A DNA stretch of 64,000 nt, taken from the NCBI GenBank assembly GCA_963383645.1, contig OY726572.1, forward strand, positions 28,650,792-28,714,791, written 5' to 3'. The notes below the pieces were generated by a model. It saw only the letters and a list, made by a program, of their open reading frames with translations, made no database searches and was not told where the DNA came from. The DNA is from Muscardinus avellanarius. Its lineage: Eukaryota; Chordata; Mammalia; Rodentia; Gliridae. The stretch's first letter is position 1. Every line of letters starts with the position of its first letter. Of the stretch, positions 1 to 10,917 are shown piece after piece. Both the position numbers and the translations under genes were made by a program.

Positions 1-900
1 TACTAGTAATTACAGAAACTACAAACTTAAATGTTACCTCTTTGGTCTATCAATCATGTAAATAACACATATATATCATAACCAGTTACTAATCATGTTA
101 CTTATTCAAAATCTATCAGTTATTATTCACTGCACATTTGTTTATTAGGCAAAAGATATAGATAGTTCCCTTCTTGTTTTCCTGTGATATATTTATATAT
201 TTTACAAAATACTGTATTAAAATGGCATAGAGATCAAGACATAAGACATAAAGGTGCAACAAAGAAATGAAAAGTAATTCTGAAAGAGAAATTCAAATAG
301 AATATAAATGGACTTAGAAAAGAAACGCTCACTATGAAAATGCTATCCTAGGGATGGCTAGAAGAAATCAGTTAATGTTAGCTTATCAACACAAGTGAGA
401 AGTATAGCTGTGATGAGAAGGATGAGCATATCCCAGAGGAAGTACACTGATTAAAAACTTCACAGATAAAGAAATCTCGGAGATATTTCACAACATTGAA
501 TATACAGAGGGTAAAACATTAGAAACTGATTTGAACTTAGAATAATGACAATTTACTAAGTAAGTTTGCAAAATGATGCTCAAATCTGAGTTGATGGTAA
601 AAGAACTATATGTTGATTAAATAATAAATAAATCTTTAGATTCTGTGTTCTGAGGATAGAGCAGGGCAGGAGGGCAGAAACTATATAACCTACTGTGAAC
701 TATGAATTGCAAACTGAGAAAGTTTCTCTTTTAGAGATAACAGGACTAGGGTTCATATACTTGGTTGTATAGAGAAAGATCTGAAATCCCAATAGTAAAA
801 TTATATGTTATGAAAGTATGCGTGGTGAAAAAAAAAAAGAAAAATGCTTCTTAATTATTTATAATTTCCCTTCTTTTAGAAATTATCTGAGAGAAGGAAA
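1..900. other. AT-rich sequence, nothing recognised
   Basis: I see no gene, RNA gene or clear repeat here. It is AT-rich with stops in every frame, and the only simple sequence is a short A-run near 828. Confidence 0.5.
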
Positions 901-918
901 GAACATAGGTGTTTCAAT

Positions 919-1140
919 TAGTTTTTTTTTTATCACTGTGACCAAAATGCCTGGCAAGCACAATTCATAGGAGGAAATATTTATATAGGTCTTATATGAT
1001 TTTAAAGGTCAGTTCATGGGCACCTGTCTTCGTGTGGCAGAACAGCTTAGAAGGAGAGATTAAGCTTATGGCATAAAAGGAGAAAAAGCCCCCCACTCAG
1101 CTCATGGTGACAGGATAGATAGATAAAGAGATAGATAGAT

Positions 1141-1171
<31 letters not shown>

Positions 1172-1312
1172 GATAGATAGATGTGTCAAGAGCAGATAAT
1201 GTCCCTATGGCTATGCTCCAACCCCAACCCTCCCAGCCATGTCCCAACTCTAAACCAGGCTGCATTGTCCACACATGAGGTTATGGGGAGAGTTTCAATC
1301 TAAAGCTCAATA
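919..1312 (+). mobile_element. URR1-like hAT DNA transposon copy
   Basis: The block begins with a T-run followed by 'tatcactgtgaccaaaatgcc' and continues with the 'gagga' and 'cagttcatggg' words. The same order of words recurs at about 5890 and at both edges of the nest at 10408/13895. This fits a non-autonomous rodent hAT-Charlie element (URR1-like). A GATA microsatellite has expanded inside it. No transposase is encoded. The family name is from memory of its consensus and is not confirmed. Confidence 0.5.
1114..1182. repeat. (GATA)n microsatellite
   Basis: Tandem GATA/TAGA units with minor interruptions lie inside the URR1-like element. Confidence 0.95.
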
Positions 1313-1315
1313 AGT

Positions 1316-1319
<4 letters not shown>

Positions 1320-1398
<79 letters not shown>

Positions 1399-1411
1399 AC
1401 ACACACACACA
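1320..1411. repeat. compound (CT)n(CA)n microsatellite
   Basis: About 20 CT units run directly into about 25 CA units with one interruption. Such adjoining pyrimidine and alternating tracts are usually hypervariable. Confidence 0.95.
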
Positions 1412-1429
1412 ATCACAATAGTAATATTT

Positions 1430-2555
1430 ATTTACTTCACACTAACTTCAAGTTCTATATGTTGAATATATTTTATCCACATGCAAGTATTAAAACCAAT
1501 GTGTCAAGTTTGCATTGTTACTTATTTAATTGAAAATTTGTTTTGAATTTGGAAAGATAGTTGGTAAAAAAGATGAACAAAGTAATGAATAAGTACTGTA
1601 GTAGTTTATTCACCCTGTGGTAAATGAATTAATATTATCAATTCATCTTCTGTGTAGCATCATTTATTTTTTTTCTTTTTACTAAATATTACATAAAGAA
1701 GATGAGATCTACCCTTGTTTTGCAAATTTTATTATGTTAAGTGTTGTTGAGAGTTCTTTAAAAAACAAATTTTTGGCATATTCTGATTAATTTTCTATGT
1801 ACATACAAGGGAGTATTCAATACAATTTTCTTTAAAATTGACCAACAGTGTTCAGCAACTCCCACAGTTTTGTGATTTCCAAATTTATCTCAGAATGCAA
1901 GTACAAAGAAAAATCTTATAATTGAATTTAATATATGTGATAATAAATGAGTTTCTAGAATATATTATTCGTGATGAAGAGTCTATTCCTTATAGTTTGC
2001 TGGTGAAAGAGCCATGATCATCCTTCCCACCTGTTCATTTAGAAACACTCATCTGATTGATTCTCTGCAACCATTGGTGTGATGATATCACTGTGGTTAA
2101 GTCACTCTCTTGCTAAGCTATCCACTTGCAAGTACTATGGAGCACAGCACAAGCACTGCCATTTGGAACTGCCACATAATTAAGATATTCTAAATAGTGT
2201 TCTCAATAAAATGAAGACTAGATTTCTTAAGATTCATTTCAAGTCCCTTGGAGTTGGTTGTGGGGGATTTTCCTTCTAACTTGATCTGTAGCCTTGGAGT
2301 CAGATTATTGCCTGACCCTAAATTACTTAATAATGAAAGAAGTTTTTTTGTATTTTATATCTTAAGTGAAACATTCTATTATTCTGAATTTCATTCATGT
2401 TGTTTGTGCATGTGTACGCACATGCATATATACATATATATTCATTTGAAGTTTATTTTTAGTATCTTTAGATACCACTCCATTTTAGTTCACCAATTTA
2501 TTATTTTTTATTACCTGTACCATTTTGTTTATGTCTGTGTACTCTAGTTTATTCA
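1430..2555. other. AT-rich sequence, nothing recognised
   Basis: No gene is supported. The 99-codon open frame at 2248-2547 has low-complexity composition and no recognisable domain, so I treat it as chance. Confidence 0.5.
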
Positions 2556-2559
2556 ACAG

Positions 2560-3140
2560 CTTTCCCATTTTGAATATTTAGAAAGTTACCAATATTTTGC
2601 AATTATAAATAATGCTTCAATAAAATATTCTTTCTCCAACCATATTCAAAGATAAACATCCAGTCTAAATGGCATCAAGATTTAAGGGTAAAAATTTAAT
2701 GGTAAAAAAACTCTTGCACATGGGAAAAAAGTAGGATTTATTTTAATTTTTCCACACATGGATAACCAGTTTTGTTAACAGTATTTGTTGAAAAAGCTAT
2801 CTATTTTTAGTATATATTTTTGGCCCTTTTGTAAAAATTTAATTGGCTGTATATGTGTGAATTTGTTTCTAAATCTTCTATTCTGCTCCAGTGGTCTATG
2901 TGTTTGCTTTTGTGCCAATATCATGCTGTTTTTATTACTATGGTTTTGTAGTATAGTTTGAAGCCAGGTATTGTAAGGCTTCCCGCATGGTTCTTATTGC
3001 TGGGAACTGTTTTGGCTATTCTGATTCTTTGGTTATTCTATATGAATTCAAGGATTGATTTTTCTATATCTGAGAAGAATGATTACGATACACCAATAAA
3101 TAATGAAAAATTTGACAAAAATATAAAAATTAAAATCACA
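2560..3140 (-). mobile_element. L1 ORF2 fragment, old
   Basis: Words typical of the antisense L1 ORF2 3' half are visible: 'tctattctgctccagtgg', 'atcatgctgtttttatta' and 'gaactgttttggctattc'. The copy is diverged and lacks intact frames. The 61-codon frame at 2958-3143 is on the antisense strand of this L1 and is not a gene. Confidence 0.7.
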
Positions 3141-3144
3141 TAGA

Positions 3145-4280
3145 TATTCAAAGAAAACAATGAATTTGTCATTAACTTGAGTATAGAGCAAATTTTTATG
3201 ACTATTGTTAACACATAACCTAGGGGAAATTTTGATTTGAGATAGATTTAATCGCAAGGAGATGGCAGATGAATCATATATTACGTATAACTTTTTCTAT
3301 TCATATGGTTGATGTTACTTGGAGCATCTTCTAGTTAGCTTAACCACACATACAGCCAAAAAAGTAAAAACCTGATGTCTGACAGCAGCTTGCTTTGGAG
3401 AAGCATTTGCTGCTTCCCACCCATATATCCCAGAGCAATATAGCCCAGAGCTGTTCTAGGAAGGGTCCTACTGCCTGTTTTGTGCTCCTCTTGGGGCCAG
3501 GATCCCTAATCCCTAAAAATTCCCATTTTGGGGCTCTACTGATATTCCACTGCATCTGCTGGGTAGGTGGTGGTCCCCCAACACAGTCTTGGCTCAGGGA
3601 AATGATTCAGACTTAAATCTGCTGAGAATTCTAAGCTGAGGGGAGCACGAACTGCACCATGGAGGAAAGTAGAGGGAAGCACCTTCTATGATATACAGGT
3701 GGGGAAATTTGCTCTAAGATGGGGCATGACCAGATGTGTGTAGTTTCCTGTGTAGACTAGAATCCAGGGCAGCAGATCACCCTGGATCATTCCTATCACC
3801 CCTCTTCCAGAACAGAACTTTCTGGTTTAATTGTCTCCATCCCTCAGAACATCTGGGAATCAACATGGATATCACCCCATCCCTGGGAAGCATGGCATAA
3901 GAAAACCTGGAGAAAACATAGGCCTGATAGAGTATACACTCTGTCCTGAGATAGTCAAGCATAAGATTTAACTGAGCAGAATTTCTTCAAGCTCCAGCCA
4001 TTACTCCCCCTGCACTGACAGGTACCACAGCTAAAAGAACCTGAGGCTGAAAAATACCTGGCCAATTTCTTACTTCTGGGTTACACAGCCTTAGAGAACC
4101 CAGAGAAAAGCTTTGATCAACAAAGCCTACAATCATTCACCCTGATTCATGTTTCTGAGCACCTGCTCTAGTAAGAATTGTTAAATTATATTTTTTGCTT
4201 TCTGTTAATCTTTAGCTTTCTTTTTTGTTTTCTAACTGTTATTTCTTTTCCTTTTGTTCTCTTTTGAAAAAAAATTTTTT
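3145..4280. other. no gene or clear repeat recognised
   Basis: The GC content is more balanced than in the surroundings (about 3340-4150). The overlapping open frames on both strands share no recognisable motif. I cannot assign it. Confidence 0.4.
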
Positions 4281-4282
4281 TT

Positions 4283-4462
4283 CGGTATTGATGGAAACCA
4301 AGGGCATACTACCTCTGAGCTATACCCTCAGCCCTATGTTTTTAATTCTTTATTTTGAAACAGGGTCTCACTGAATTGCAAAGGACTTCACTAAGTAGTG
4401 AAACTGCAAACTGTGATTCTCCTGAATGCTGGGATTACAAGCATGTGCCACCATGCCCGGCT
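4283..4462 (-). mobile_element. B1-ID chimeric SINE
   Basis: Read on the minus strand it has the B1 half ending with the 'gggattacaagcatgtgcc' box. The ID half carries 'ctgagctatacc'. It is moderately diverged. Confidence 0.85.
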
Positions 4463-4547
4463 TAAAAATTTATTTTTATTTTTGCATTCTCCTTTATTTT
4501 ATCATATTTTTATCTTTACTTTTTAATCTCATTTTTTACTATTTTCC

Positions 4548-4622
4548 ACAGTGCTGGAGAATGAGCCTGAGGCCTTTTACATGATGGATGAATGATCTGC
4601 CACTGAGCTACACTTCCAACTC
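4548..4622 (-). mobile_element. ID-half SINE fragment
   Basis: The 'ctgccactgagctacac' word is the antisense of the tRNA-derived ID half. The B1 half is absent or too diverged to see. Confidence 0.5.
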
Positions 4623-5297
4623 AACTGAGAGTATTTATGTCCAGCAATAACAATGGTAGATACTTCTACTATAAAATAGAAGGGACAAAGGTATTGACCT
4701 CTCACCAGATGGGGAGATCTAGAAGTGGAAGTCTGAGGTCCTGTTCCTGGGAAGACATCCCCACAGCACCAGCACAGAGAAGAAAAACACAATGTTTGAA
4801 GAAAACACACCTATGCAGCTGCTTTAAATTGGTTATAACTGTTACCTGTAAATTCTTGCCTCATGGACTATACTTGAGGCAAGTGCCACAGAAGGAGATT
4901 AACGTTTCTAGTCCTCACATCTCCCCATAAAGCACCTGTATTGGCACAAGTATCTAATCAAAAAACCAAAGTTTTGGACCCTCACCAAGACCAAAGCAAT
5001 CAACATTAGATCCAGTTTCAAGTAACAGGACCAACATCAACAGTACCTATAGAAACGCCCTTTACCTAATTTGATCTATTACCTTCATTGTAGAAGTAAC
5101 TCCAGACAGTACACCCTACATAATCTGCCAACTACACCATATTGGGTTGAATTAGCAGAGCAAAACCATTCTTGCAAGTTTTTTAGACAGTGGGTGTCAC
5201 TGAATGAGATGGTATATTTTGTACCCAAACCCATAAATCACAACTGTAAAAGCCACAGGAAGATTATACTATGTTTCAGTAGAAATAAATCAACATT

Positions 5298-5506
5298 GTC
5301 AGGCATGGTGGTGTACCTTTCTAATCCCAGTATTTGGGAGGCTGAGACAGGAAGATAGCTGTTTTGTGGAAAATCTCAGCTACTTAGTGAGGCCCTCCGC
5401 AACTTAGAGAGACCCTGTTTCAAAATAAAGAATAAAAATTGGGCTGGGGGTGTAGCACAGATATAGAATGCCCAGTGCCCCTGAGTTCAATTCCCAACAC
5501 CATACA

Positions 5507-5508
<2 letters not shown>
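5298..5508 (+). mobile_element. B1-ID chimeric SINE
   Basis: The B1 half starts at 'aggcatggtggtgtacc'. The ID half has 'gggctgggggtgtagcac' and 'gagttcaattcccaac'. Its 3' end runs straight into a CA microsatellite. Confidence 0.9.

Positions 5509-5552
<44 letters not shown>
5508..5552. repeat. (CA)n microsatellite at SINE tail
   Basis: About 21 CA units follow the SINE terminal 'acaccac' directly, so the tract most likely grew from the SINE tail. Confidence 0.95.
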
Positions 5553-5554
<2 letters not shown>

Positions 5555-5885
5555 AATAAATCAGCACCACATAATAAATTGATAATCCAAGACACATCAT
5601 CAAGAGAAAGCTATATATCAAGAAGACCACAAAAAGCAGAATATATCCATTCCAACAAATGTGCAAATTTCAACAAAGAAATACAAAACATATAAAATTA
5701 GATAATATGACACCCCCTAAATTTATAACTCTAGATAATTATAGATATCAAAAGAATGAAATGCTGAATACAAAATTCAAAATAATGATTTTTTTAAAAC
5801 CTCAGTAAAATCCAAGAAAATACAGATAGCTGAATTAAATAAGGAAGATAGTTAAGGATATGAATGAAAAGTTAAGAAATAGGAT

Positions 5886-6222
5886 GTTTCAGTGTCTCAC
5901 TTCTGTGACCCCAAATACCTGATGACCACAACTTAGAGGAAGGAGATTTTATTTGCTCACAATTCTGGAGGTTTCAGTCCATGTTAGGCCAGGTGAAGTC
6001 TGTGGATTTCAGGTGTGGTGGTAGGAAGAAGAGGACAAGTGAGGAATTTGGCTCTCAGGTCATGGAGACCAGAAGCGGAGAGAATGCAAAAGGGGAGAGG
6101 AGGAGATACATATTTATCTCCTAAGGCTGTACCTCCAACATGTTGCTTCCTTATCTACAACATGCTACCTGGGGGGCATTCTAATACCAAACAATAACAC
6201 AAGGGTTTTAAGAGAACACAAA
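5886..6222 (+). mobile_element. URR1-like hAT DNA transposon copy
   Basis: It shares 'acttctgtgacc', 'cacaacttagaggaagga', 'tttgctcac' and 'caatt..ggaggtttcagtcc' with the URR1-like pieces at 919 and 10408. It ends in a 'ctaataccaaacaataac'-like terminus. The 60-codon frame inside it is not a gene. Confidence 0.55.
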
Positions 6223-6224
6223 AC

Positions 6225-7060
6225 TGCTATTCCTTTGACAAAAGTTTAATATCCAGAATTTAAAAGTCAAAAGAGCTCGGCCACAAGATCTAGTAATCAA
6301 ATTTAAGAAAATGAGCGAATAACTTGAATAGATATTTAGCAAAGAAGACATACAAATGTTTTATAAGAAAATGCCCAATATCTTCAGCCATCAGGGAAAT
6401 GCAAATCAAAACTAAAATGAGATTTTATTTCCCCCCCAGTTAGAATGCTTTGATAAAACAAAATTAACAAATGTAGTGAGTATGTGAAGAACAAAGAATC
6501 CGTATGCACTCTTGGAAATATAAATGAAAAACAGCATGAATATTCCTCAAAAAATAGATTTTTCCTATGATCTAGCTGTTGTACTTTTACATAAATAGCC
6601 AAAGAAATCAAAGACTGAATACAAAAGTATAATATGTATATCCAGGTTTATTGTGGCACTTTTCACCATAGCCACAATATAAAATCAGCCTAGATGCCCA
6701 TCAACAGATGAATAAAAAATGACATATAGATAGAATATTTTTAACTATAAAGGATAATAATATCTAGTAATTTTTAGTAAAATGGATGGAACTGGAGGAG
6801 GATATAATGTTGGGTGAGATAAGTCAGGCACAGAAAAACAAGTATTGCATTTTTTTCTTCCATGTGTGGGAAATGAAGGAGGAAAAAAATTAATGTAGGA
6901 CAAAGATTATTAGATTAGGAACTGAGAAGGAAGTTGGGCCAGGGTGAAGGTATAGAGAGAAAGTTGAAGAAAATTACATGACTATGATAAAAAAAATTAT
7001 ATATGCACATGTGGAATATCATAGTCCCATTAATTTGTATAATTAATGTTAAAGTATGAA
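6225..7060 (+). mobile_element. L1 ORF2 3' end and 3'UTR, truncated
   Basis: Sense-strand L1 words are present: 'gcaaatcaaaactaaaatga', 'gatgcccatcaacagatgaa', 'aaaatggatggaactggagg' and 'gtgagataagtcaggcacag'. The reading frame is broken and the 5' part is missing. Confidence 0.85.
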
Positions 7061-8690
7061 AACTTTAAAATAATACAGGCTGATGATTACATTTTTCTTT
7101 TGCCATAAACTTTAGTTTCTGTAGCAATGTTTTGCCCTGTGTGATGGCTATTTTACTGTACTAACTTGCTTGTAACACAAATTATACAGGTACTTGTGTG
7201 ATTATTCTGTGTCGATGAGGGTGCTCATGGATGAGCTGAACATTAATTTGGTAAAGCAAATTATCATCCCTAATGTGTGTTGCCCTCTTCCGATCAGTTT
7301 AAAGCCTGAGTAGAATAAAAAATGCTGAGGAAGAGGAAAGAGGAAACCTTTCCTACCTGACTGAATGAGCTAGGATCTTTCTTCACAATTGCACTGGAAC
7401 TTACACCACCAGGTCTTCTAGTTTTCAGTTTTTTGAAGATGTGGTGGACTACACCATAGTCCTTCCTTGGTCTACAGCTTACCAACTACAGATCTTGGTG
7501 CTTTTTCTCTCCACAGCCACAGGAACTCTTTCATTATAAGAGGTTAGTTATATATATAAATAAATGTCCGCATTTATATCTCCTTGTTCGCATCTATATT
7601 CTACTCTATGAACAAACTGACTTGTGCACACATTTAGGCCATTTTAATGAACACTGAGTTTAAACAACCCCAAATAGCAATAAAAGTCACAAATCCTTTT
7701 TGTTTAAAACTGCAGTTCTGTTTTTGATGATATTTTCTTTAAAACTGCATACAACATCTTTTCTAAAACAAACATATCAGGGATTAAATCATATGTTTCA
7801 ATAAAATTACTTGTATAATGCCTTATGTGGTAAATTGCATATAAAATCTTTTGAACTTTTATTTTCAGTGTTTAGTTGTAATTTATATGAACATATCCAT
7901 GCTATTTATATGCATATTTACATTATACTATTTATATTTATATAAATTTTTAGTTAGGTAGAAATATAGGTTCCTTTTTTCATGTTCTACAAATATAGTA
8001 CAAACACTACTCAAACCAGAAAGAGGTATATATAAAAAGCTTTTCATGTGGGACTAAGTTTTAAACTTGCTAATGCAATTGGTTCTGTAATTTTGAAGGT
8101 AAAATACGTAGCAACTATCTTTAGAATCAACAGAGATAAAACATATTAGTCTAATATTCTGAGGAAATACATGAAACAACATTTTTGTTTGGAAATATCA
8201 AAGAAGTAGAGAAGAGCATGAATAGCAGGGAGAATAATAAATTATCTGATGCAGCCAAATGTTGGCAGATACACGGAGCTATGAGGCAAGGGAGACAAAC
8301 GGCAGCTTCCAGAAGAGACATGATAACTTAAGAGAAAAAAAAATCAAGTGCTGCTGCTGCCTTTGTAGCATGAACAACCCTTCAAGAAACCTCATGCAGT
8401 GCTTTCTCATTACCAGCTCTGCTTCCATAGTGGCTGCTCAGCCCTGTGCTGCAGACTGAGCTCAGCCAAGCAAGGAAGAAAGGACATGACTGAATGATTA
8501 GCCAGTAAATGAGACTCATGTAAATGTCTCTTGGAAAAATCTCAAGTCAAAATAAATAATTATTTATTTTATATACTGGGTGATTTTGTCTAGCTAGATG
8601 CTGCCTGGGGGACTCCATGTTGCTTGATCTGCCTCTATCTACATAGGCATGCTCACACCTGTGCTCTCTCTCATACATGTGTGCATGTGC
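7061..8690. other. AT-rich sequence, nothing recognised
   Basis: No gene or clear repeat family is seen. The 63- and 66-codon frames at 7294-7485 and 8259-8459 show no domain or codon pattern worth calling. Confidence 0.45.
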
Positions 8691-8691
8691 A

Positions 8692-8693
<2 letters not shown>

Positions 8694-8734
<41 letters not shown>

Positions 8735-8738
8735 ACAC
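8694..8738. repeat. (CA)n microsatellite
   Basis: A near-continuous CA tract with a single extra A. It explains the low-complexity frames on both strands here. Confidence 0.95.
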
Positions 8739-8739
8739 G

Positions 8740-9920
8740 GTAAAGCAGGTGAATTTCTGGTGCCCTTGCTCATCTTGAATGCCTCCCTGCTGGTGCATGT
8801 CATGGGGATCTTCTCTCAGCTGTTTGCATTGTCCCTTAAAAGATCTGTCCCTTCTCACTCATAAGTGTTGCCTGTTAAAATTTTTCAATGTTTGGAGATA
8901 ATTCCTGTCAAAATTTTGGGTTTGGAAGAGTTCCAAAGTCTAGGAAAAAATTCTGAGGGGAAATTTCAGGTAGGCTCATTGGTTTCTAGTCTTCAGGCAG
9001 ACATTCCACTCCATCATACAGAGACCGTGCTTACTCTATTCATATTTCAGGATAAATTATGTACCAGGATGCTTTAAAAGACAAAGTATAGATATGAATC
9101 AGAAAGACCTGAGTTTGAATTCTAACATTTCATTCTTTTTAGTATGTGCAGGGCCTTGGATGAATTAATCTTTCTAAAGCCCTGTTTTCTATAAAATAAG
9201 AGTAAATATTTACTTATATTGTTTAGAAATTATATTTTAAATGAATAGTATATTTCAAAAGAATATGAAGTACCTAATTTAGTATTTGAGTAGCAGATAC
9301 TAAAATGGCAGATACTAATACTATTACTATTTTTAGCTATCAGCACCTAAGGTGTTAACAATGGAGCCAAAAGTTACATTTATATGTGTGGTTTGGCAAT
9401 TAAATTAATTATATTTGTGAACATTTATGCTACAAGTAAATGTCATATGCACTCACTCAAATCACTTTTCAATCACAAGATGTACAGAATGAGATTGCTT
9501 TCCTTTTATGGAACTAAATAGTTTCTAAACCAGTTTCTGAGATCAGAAATGCAAAGCAAGATGTTTCTTTCACTACATGTATATCTATTATTATGACATA
9601 ATTTTAAAATTCTACTTGATTTATTTCTTATATTTCTCTAAATCTTGTAGTTCTGTCTGTTATAAAATTTAAAAATGGTAATGGCTCTTGCTAGATTCTG
9701 ATGACTGGGATTAAGGATGCTATCAAGTCTAAAGCAAAATGGAGACTGAGTTTTGTTTTACAGTCCTTTAAGGCTAGGATGAATTTGAGATCTCTGTATT
9801 TGTTTCCAAGTTTAATTGAGAAATATACTTTTAACCAAAAAAGATATTAATGTAGTATATGATTTCAGCTATATTAAAAAGGCTGAAAAGATTACACCAA
9901 AACATTAATAGTAGTCATCT
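8740..9920. other. AT-rich sequence, nothing recognised
   Basis: No gene or clear repeat is seen. It is unique-looking by eye. Confidence 0.45.
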
Positions 9921-9921
9921 C

Positions 9922-10130
9922 TTAGCCAGGTGTGGTGGTGCACATTTGTAATCCTAGCATTCAGGAGGCTGAGACCGAAGGATTGTGGTTTGCAGACAGC
10001 CTCAACTACTTAGTGAGGCCCTTTTCAACTCAGTGACACTCTGTTCCAAAAATAAAAAAGACTAAAAAATATGCATAGGGGTGTAGCTTAGAGGTAGAAT
10101 GCTGCTGTGTTTCATCCCCAACACTGAAAA
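9922..10130 (+). mobile_element. B1-ID chimeric SINE with target duplication
   Basis: The SINE is full length. It is flanked by direct copies of TAGTAGTCATCT (about 9909-9920 and 10134-10145), the usual mark of L1-dependent insertion. Confidence 0.9.
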
Positions 10131-10203
10131 AATTAGTAGTCATCTTCAGTTAAAGAATATATAATTCAATTATATCCCTATGTAAATGGTAAGAAATGGA
10201 CCT

Positions 10204-10407
10204 TGCTATGGTTTGGATCTTGAATGTTCCTTAAAACTACTGTTGAAGAGTTGGCTTTCAAATTGTAGTGTTATTGGGAGAAGGTGGAACCTTTAGGGGG
10301 TGCGCTCCAATGGAAGGAAGTTAAGTTACTGGGTACATGCCTTTGAAGGGGAATTTTGGAACCTGGTGCTTTTTTCTCTCTTACTATCTCTGTCCCTGTC
10401 TCTGTCT
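10204..10407 (+). mobile_element. MaLR LTR, left part (nest level 1)
   Basis: It starts with TG in 'tgctatggtttggatctt' and continues with 'ttgggagaaggtggaacc', the word order of MaLR/ERV3-type LTRs. It is interrupted at 10408 by a DNA transposon and resumes at 13904. The outer flanks GACCT (10199-10203) and GACCC (14154-14158) fit a 5-bp target duplication with one change. Confidence 0.75.
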
Positions 10408-10500
10408 TAGCATTCTCACCACTGTAATCCCAAGAATTGACCATACAACTAAGAGGAAGAAAGATTTATTTGCTCATGGTTATTTTGTTTGTTTGTTTGC
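10408..10500 (+). mobile_element. URR1-like hAT element, left part (nest level 2)
   Basis: It begins with TAGCATTCTCACC, and the words 'aactaagaggaagaaag' and 'tttatttgctcatgg' match the other URR1-like copies. CTCTGTCT lies at 10400-10407 and again at 13896-13903, fitting the 8-bp target duplication of hAT transposons. The region is CT-rich, which weakens that point. The element continues after the composite insertion, from about 13636. Confidence 0.6.
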
Positions 10501-10515
10501 TTTTTATTACATTCT
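10501..10515. repeat. 15-bp target-site duplication, left copy
   Basis: TTTTTATTACATTCT is repeated exactly at 13621-13635. The pair brackets the composite retrotransposon and shows it arrived by target-primed reverse transcription. Confidence 0.85.
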
Positions 10516-10917
10516 TTTTTTATTAATTTATTTTTTAAATTGGTGCATTGTAGTCATATATCAATCACATTGGAGTACAAGACTTGAGAGGATATACAAG
10601 CACACATCATCCAATCAGCCCTCCTCCAGCCCCCATCCCACTCCCTCCCCCTCCCTCCATCGCACGCTTCTTTGGTGATTTACTTTGACACATTTGTTTA
10701 TGTACCTCCTGCATTTTAAAGAGGCTCCGTCCTCCAGTATTACATACCCTCTGATTGGTCACATTAGTTGCTTCACTATAGGGCCCTTTCTATAGCTCAA
10801 CCTCTTCCTGTTGCCCTTTTCCTCCTAGTTATTGCTGATTAAGAGAAGCGTCTGATTTATATTTTCTGCGATATTTCTCTGTGCATGCTGCGTTGCAAGT
10901 ACCGATCCCACTCTTGA
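10516..10917 (-). mobile_element. L1-3'UTR-like tail of the composite element
   Basis: Read on the minus strand it has a G-rich run near 10630-10660, 'tgatgtgtgcttgtatatcc' and a 'caatgcaccaattt' end before an A-rich tail. The same order of words occurs in the L1 3' ends at 37.86-38.37 and 48.73-48.90 kb. It would supply the recognition end for L1 reverse transcriptase. Confidence 0.7.

Noticed and set aside
911..1299. GTTTCAAT at 911-918 and 1292-1299 as an 8-bp hAT target duplication
   Set aside because: Comparison with the other URR1-like copies suggests the second occurrence lies inside the element's end, so the match is probably coincidence.
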